From Kibdelosporangium sp. MJ126-NF4 (GTDB taxonomy: Bacteria; Actinomycetota; Actinomycetes; Mycobacteriales; Pseudonocardiaceae), in NCBI RefSeq assembly GCF_000826545.1, contig NZ_CDME01000016.1, forward strand, positions 186,001 to 250,000: DNA of 64,000 nucleotides, given 5' to 3'. This document shows positions 61,892 through 64,000 of the stretch, one piece after another. The translations under genes and the position numbers were made by a program. The notes under the pieces are model-generated. The model made no database searches. It had not been told where the DNA came from and saw only the letters and a list, made by a program, of their open reading frames with translations. Numbering within the stretch: the first letter of the stretch is position 1; every line of letters starts with the position of its first letter.

Positions 61892-62815
61892 ATGTCTCCG
61901 CACGTGAACCTGATCGAGACCGAGTCACTGGAGAAAAGGTACGGCGGCACGGTCACCGCGCTGGCCGACCTGACTGTGACCATTGAGCCGGGCATCGTGG
62001 GGCTGGTCGGCGCCAACGGGGCGGGCAAGAGCACGCTCATCAAACTGTCACTCGGGTTGCTCGAACCAACCGGGGGCAAGATCCGCGTACTGGGGCTGGA
62101 CCCGCTCACCGACGGTGGCGCGATCCGGGCGCGTGTCGGCTATATGCCCGAGCACGACTGCCTTCCGCCGGATGTGTCCGCGGCCGAGTTCGTCACGCAC
62201 ATGGGGCGCGTCAGCGGGCTTCCCGCCGCGACTGCGCGTGAGCGGGCGTCGGAGACCTTGCGCCACGTCGGTCTGTACGAGGAGCGCTACCGCCAGATCG
62301 GTGGCTACTCGACCGGTATGAAGCAGCGGGTCAAGCTCGCCCAGGCGCTTGTGCACGACCCGGAGCTGCTGCTGCTGGACGAGCCGACGAACGGGCTCGA
62401 CCCCGAGGGACGCAGAGCCATGCTTGCCCTCGTGCACCGGATCGGCAGCGAGTTCGGTATCTCGGTGGTGGTCTGCTCGCACCTGCTCGGTGAGATCGAG
62501 CGGATCTGTACCTCGCTCGTGGCCATCGAGAACGGCCGTCTGCTGCGCTCGGCGACGCTGTCGTCGATGACCCAGCACAGCGACATCCTGATGCTTGAGG
62601 TGGACGACGGCGAGGATGCGCTCACCGAGCGGCTGTCCGGCGCCGGGCTCGCGGTGCGCCGCAAGGACCGGATGCTGATGGTGACGCTCAACGGGGACAC
62701 CACCTTCGACACGATCCGTGACGCGGTCGCCGACCTCGACCTGTCGCTGCACCGTCTCGAACAACACCGCCACCAGGTGGCCGACCTGTTCCGGGAAGGA
62801 GCCAGCCATGTCTGA
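61892..62815 (+). CDS. ABC-2 type exporter ATP-binding protein
   Basis: 307 residues. Walker A GANGAGKST, signature YSTGMKQRVKLAQALVHDPE, Walker B LLLLDEPTNGLDP, H-loop VCSHLLGEIE. The form without a fused permease fits ABC-2 exporters. ATG 61892 or GTG 61904; neither has a strong ribosome site, so the transcript may be leaderless. First gene of the operon and immediately downstream of the accessory repeat zone. Confidence 0.92.
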   Translation: MSPHVNLIETESLEKRYGGTVTALADLTVTIEPGIVGLVGANGAGKSTLIKLSLGLLEPTGGKIRVLGLDPLTDGGAIRARVGYMPEHDCLPPDVSAAEFVTHMGRVSGLPAATARERASETLRHVGLYEERYRQIGGYSTGMKQRVKLAQALVHDPELLLLDEPTNGLDPEGRRAMLALVHRIGSEFGISVVVCSHLLGEIERICTSLVAIENGRLLRSATLSSMTQHSDILMLEVDDGEDALTERLSGAGLAVRRKDRMLMVTLNGDTTFDTIRDAVADLDLSLHRLEQHRHQVADLFREGASHV

Positions 62816-63665
62816 GGCCGGTGTCATTCACGACATTGGGTACCAGCGTTACGAAGGCCCACGGCTGGGCCGCCGGTACTCCACGTGGTCCATCTACGTG
62901 CACAGCCTGCGCAGCGCCTTCGGTATCGGCCGCAGCGCGAAGGCGAAGCTCCTGCCCGCGAGCATGTTCACGCTGGGGTGCCTCGCGTCGCTGATCATCG
63001 TCGTGGTCAGCAGCCAGTTGCCCGAGCCGGTACTGACCTACGTCGGGCTCGTGTCGACGTTCTCCTACGGCATCACCGCGTTCGCCGCGATCGTGGCGCC
63101 CGAACTGGCGTCCCGCGACCTGCGCAACAGTCTGCTGCCGTTGTACTTCTCGCGTCCGCCGCACCGCACGGACTACGCGCTGGCGAAGCTCCTCGCGCTG
63201 GCCTCCGCCGTGTTCGTCATGTACGCGGGCCCGCTGCTGATCATGTTCATCGGGATGGCGTTCAGCTCCGGCAGCATCGGCGACGTGTTCAGCCAGCTCG
63301 GTGACCTCATGCCGGGTATCGCGTCCGCGTTGATTCACTCGATCGTGGTGGCCGCGATCGCGTTGCCGCTGGCTTCGCTGACCGGCAGGCGCGTGTTCGC
63401 CACAGGCCTGATCATCGCGGTGTTCCTGATCAGCGCCCCGATCTCGGGCGCGTTGCAGTCCTTCAGCACTGGCGACGCCGCCTACCTCGCCGGGCTCATC
63501 AATCCGGTGAACCTGCTCAACGGCGTCGACGAGTGGCTTTTCGGCACCGGCAGCAAGATCACGCTGATCGGCCGGTTCGGCTCCATCTACGGCGTCGCGG
63601 CGCTGCTGCTCGCCGTGCTCGGTATCGCGCTGCTGATGTGGCGCTACAAGAAGGTGAAGTCATGA
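62808..63665 (+). CDS. ABC-2 type exporter permease
   Basis: 285 residues with six membrane segments (MFTLGCLASLIIVVVSS, VFVMYAGPLLIMFIGMAF, ASALIHSIVVAAIALPLASL, LLLAVLGIALLMW). GYQRYEGPRLGRRYS and PELASRDLRNSLLPLYFSRP are family-like cytoplasmic loops. ATG 62808 has GGAAGGAG upstream and overlaps the ATPase stop by eight bases. Substrate unknown. Confidence 0.88.
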   Translation: MSEAGVIHDIGYQRYEGPRLGRRYSTWSIYVHSLRSAFGIGRSAKAKLLPASMFTLGCLASLIIVVVSSQLPEPVLTYVGLVSTFSYGITAFAAIVAPELASRDLRNSLLPLYFSRPPHRTDYALAKLLALASAVFVMYAGPLLIMFIGMAFSSGSIGDVFSQLGDLMPGIASALIHSIVVAAIALPLASLTGRRVFATGLIIAVFLISAPISGALQSFSTGDAAYLAGLINPVNLLNGVDEWLFGTGSKITLIGRFGSIYGVAALLLAVLGIALLMWRYKKVKS

Positions 63666-64000
63666 CGGCCATCGGCACCGAACCAGGAACGACCGTGACC
63701 ACGTCCACCAAGACCTCCACAGTGGAGCTCACCGGTGTGTCGCACTGGTACGGCAACGTCGTCGCGGTCAACGACGTCACGCTGACCATCGGCCCCGGCG
63801 TGACCGGCCTGCTCGGCCCAAACGGCGCGGGCAAGACAACCGTGCTGCACATGATGGCCGGTTTCCTGCCGCCGTCCCAGGGAACTGTGACAGTCGGCGG
63901 GCGCCCGTCGTGGCGTAACCCTGATGTGTACAAGGAACTGGGGCTGGTGACCGAACGCGAGAGCGTGCCGGGTCACCTGACCGCGCAGGAGTTCGTGTAC
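63662..64000 (+). CDS. ABC transporter ATP-binding protein (cut by window end)
   Basis: First 113 residues only. A Thr-rich N-terminus, then VELTGVSHWYGNVVAVNDVT and Walker A GPNGAGKTT. ATG 63662 overlaps the permease stop (ATGA). A second ATPase in the same operon implies a second permease beyond the window, the common ATPase-permease-ATPase-permease layout. Confidence 0.9.
   Translation, partial: MTAIGTEPGTTVTTSTKTSTVELTGVSHWYGNVVAVNDVTLTIGPGVTGLLGPNGAGKTTVLHMMAGFLPPSQGTVTVGGRPSWRNPDVYKELGLVTERESVPGHLTAQEFVY

Overview
The window is high-GC actinobacterial DNA, most likely from a filamentous member of the Pseudonocardiales (Saccharothrix/Lentzea/Kibdelosporangium/Amycolatopsis type; genus not resolvable by eye). 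Evidence: GC-rich third positions, many GTG/TTG starts, tightly coupled minus-strand operons, a SARP/AfsR-type regulator, and a core gene order collinear with Mycobacterium tuberculosis Rv2572c to Rv2614c (aspS, Rv2578c radical SAM, MBL hydrolase, ppiB, relA, apt, secF, secD, yajC, ruvB, ruvA, ruvC, yebC, pdxT, pdxS, LemA-NUDIX, pimA, PIM acyltransferase, pgsA, HIT, thrS). That backbone lies mostly on the minus strand and is interrupted by accessory islets.

Layout. 1-5 kb: a phosphotransferase (cut by the edge), a DUF389 membrane protein, aspS and an XRE regulator. 4.9-9.2 kb: a four-gene operon for polar amino-acid uptake ending in an unusual fusion of a class V PLP enzyme with a YheO/DauR-type DNA-binding regulator. 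9.2-12.6 kb: an intein-containing Rv2578c-type radical SAM gene behind a LexA box, divergent from pnuC-nadR. 12.7-14.9 kb: a DHFR-like / DGPF / ECF42-type sigma factor module. 15-28 kb: YibE/F protein, MBL hydrolase, cyclophilin, AraC regulator, relA, apt, secDF-yajC and LexA-box-controlled ruvCAB. 28.2-33.9 kb: a translationally coupled oxidative operon (FOXRED2-like flavoprotein, FMN 2-hydroxyacid oxidase, membrane-anchored P450 with a degenerate I-helix, KefB-like antiporter). 34-44.6 kb: yebC and pdxT, then a roughly 7.6 kb islet (APC permease, SARP-NB-ARC-TPR regulator, secreted TIM-barrel protein with a TetR regulator, CGNR regulator with LysE exporter) that separates pdxT from pdxS. 44.9-56.3 kb: EF-G2, LemA-NUDIX, the phosphatidylinositol mannoside genes (pgsA, acyltransferase, pimA), two regulator/target pairs (MarR-YceI, TetR-hydrolase), HIT and thrS. 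56.5-59.2 kb: proline-rich membrane protein, DUF305 lipoprotein, secreted LVIVD-repeat protein.

59.2-61.9 kb is a gene-poor accessory zone: two tetranucleotide microsatellites, a pair of about 280-bp self-complementary sequences in inverted orientation, a degenerate low-complexity spacer, and an IS110-family element inserted inside one arm. The intact arm lets the element's ends be placed. The region upstream of its transposase contains four short guide-like segments that match or complement the insertion site and the element's own ends, in the arrangement known for IS110 bridge RNAs. This is the strongest discovery lead in the window. 61.9-64 kb starts an ABC-2 type exporter operon cut by the right edge.

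Smaller signals include a dispersed family of hairpins (consensus about GCAACCAANGTGGCCTTNGT) at gene ends, two LexA boxes, and palindromic operators at divergent regulator/target pairs. No tRNA, rRNA or CRISPR array was seen.
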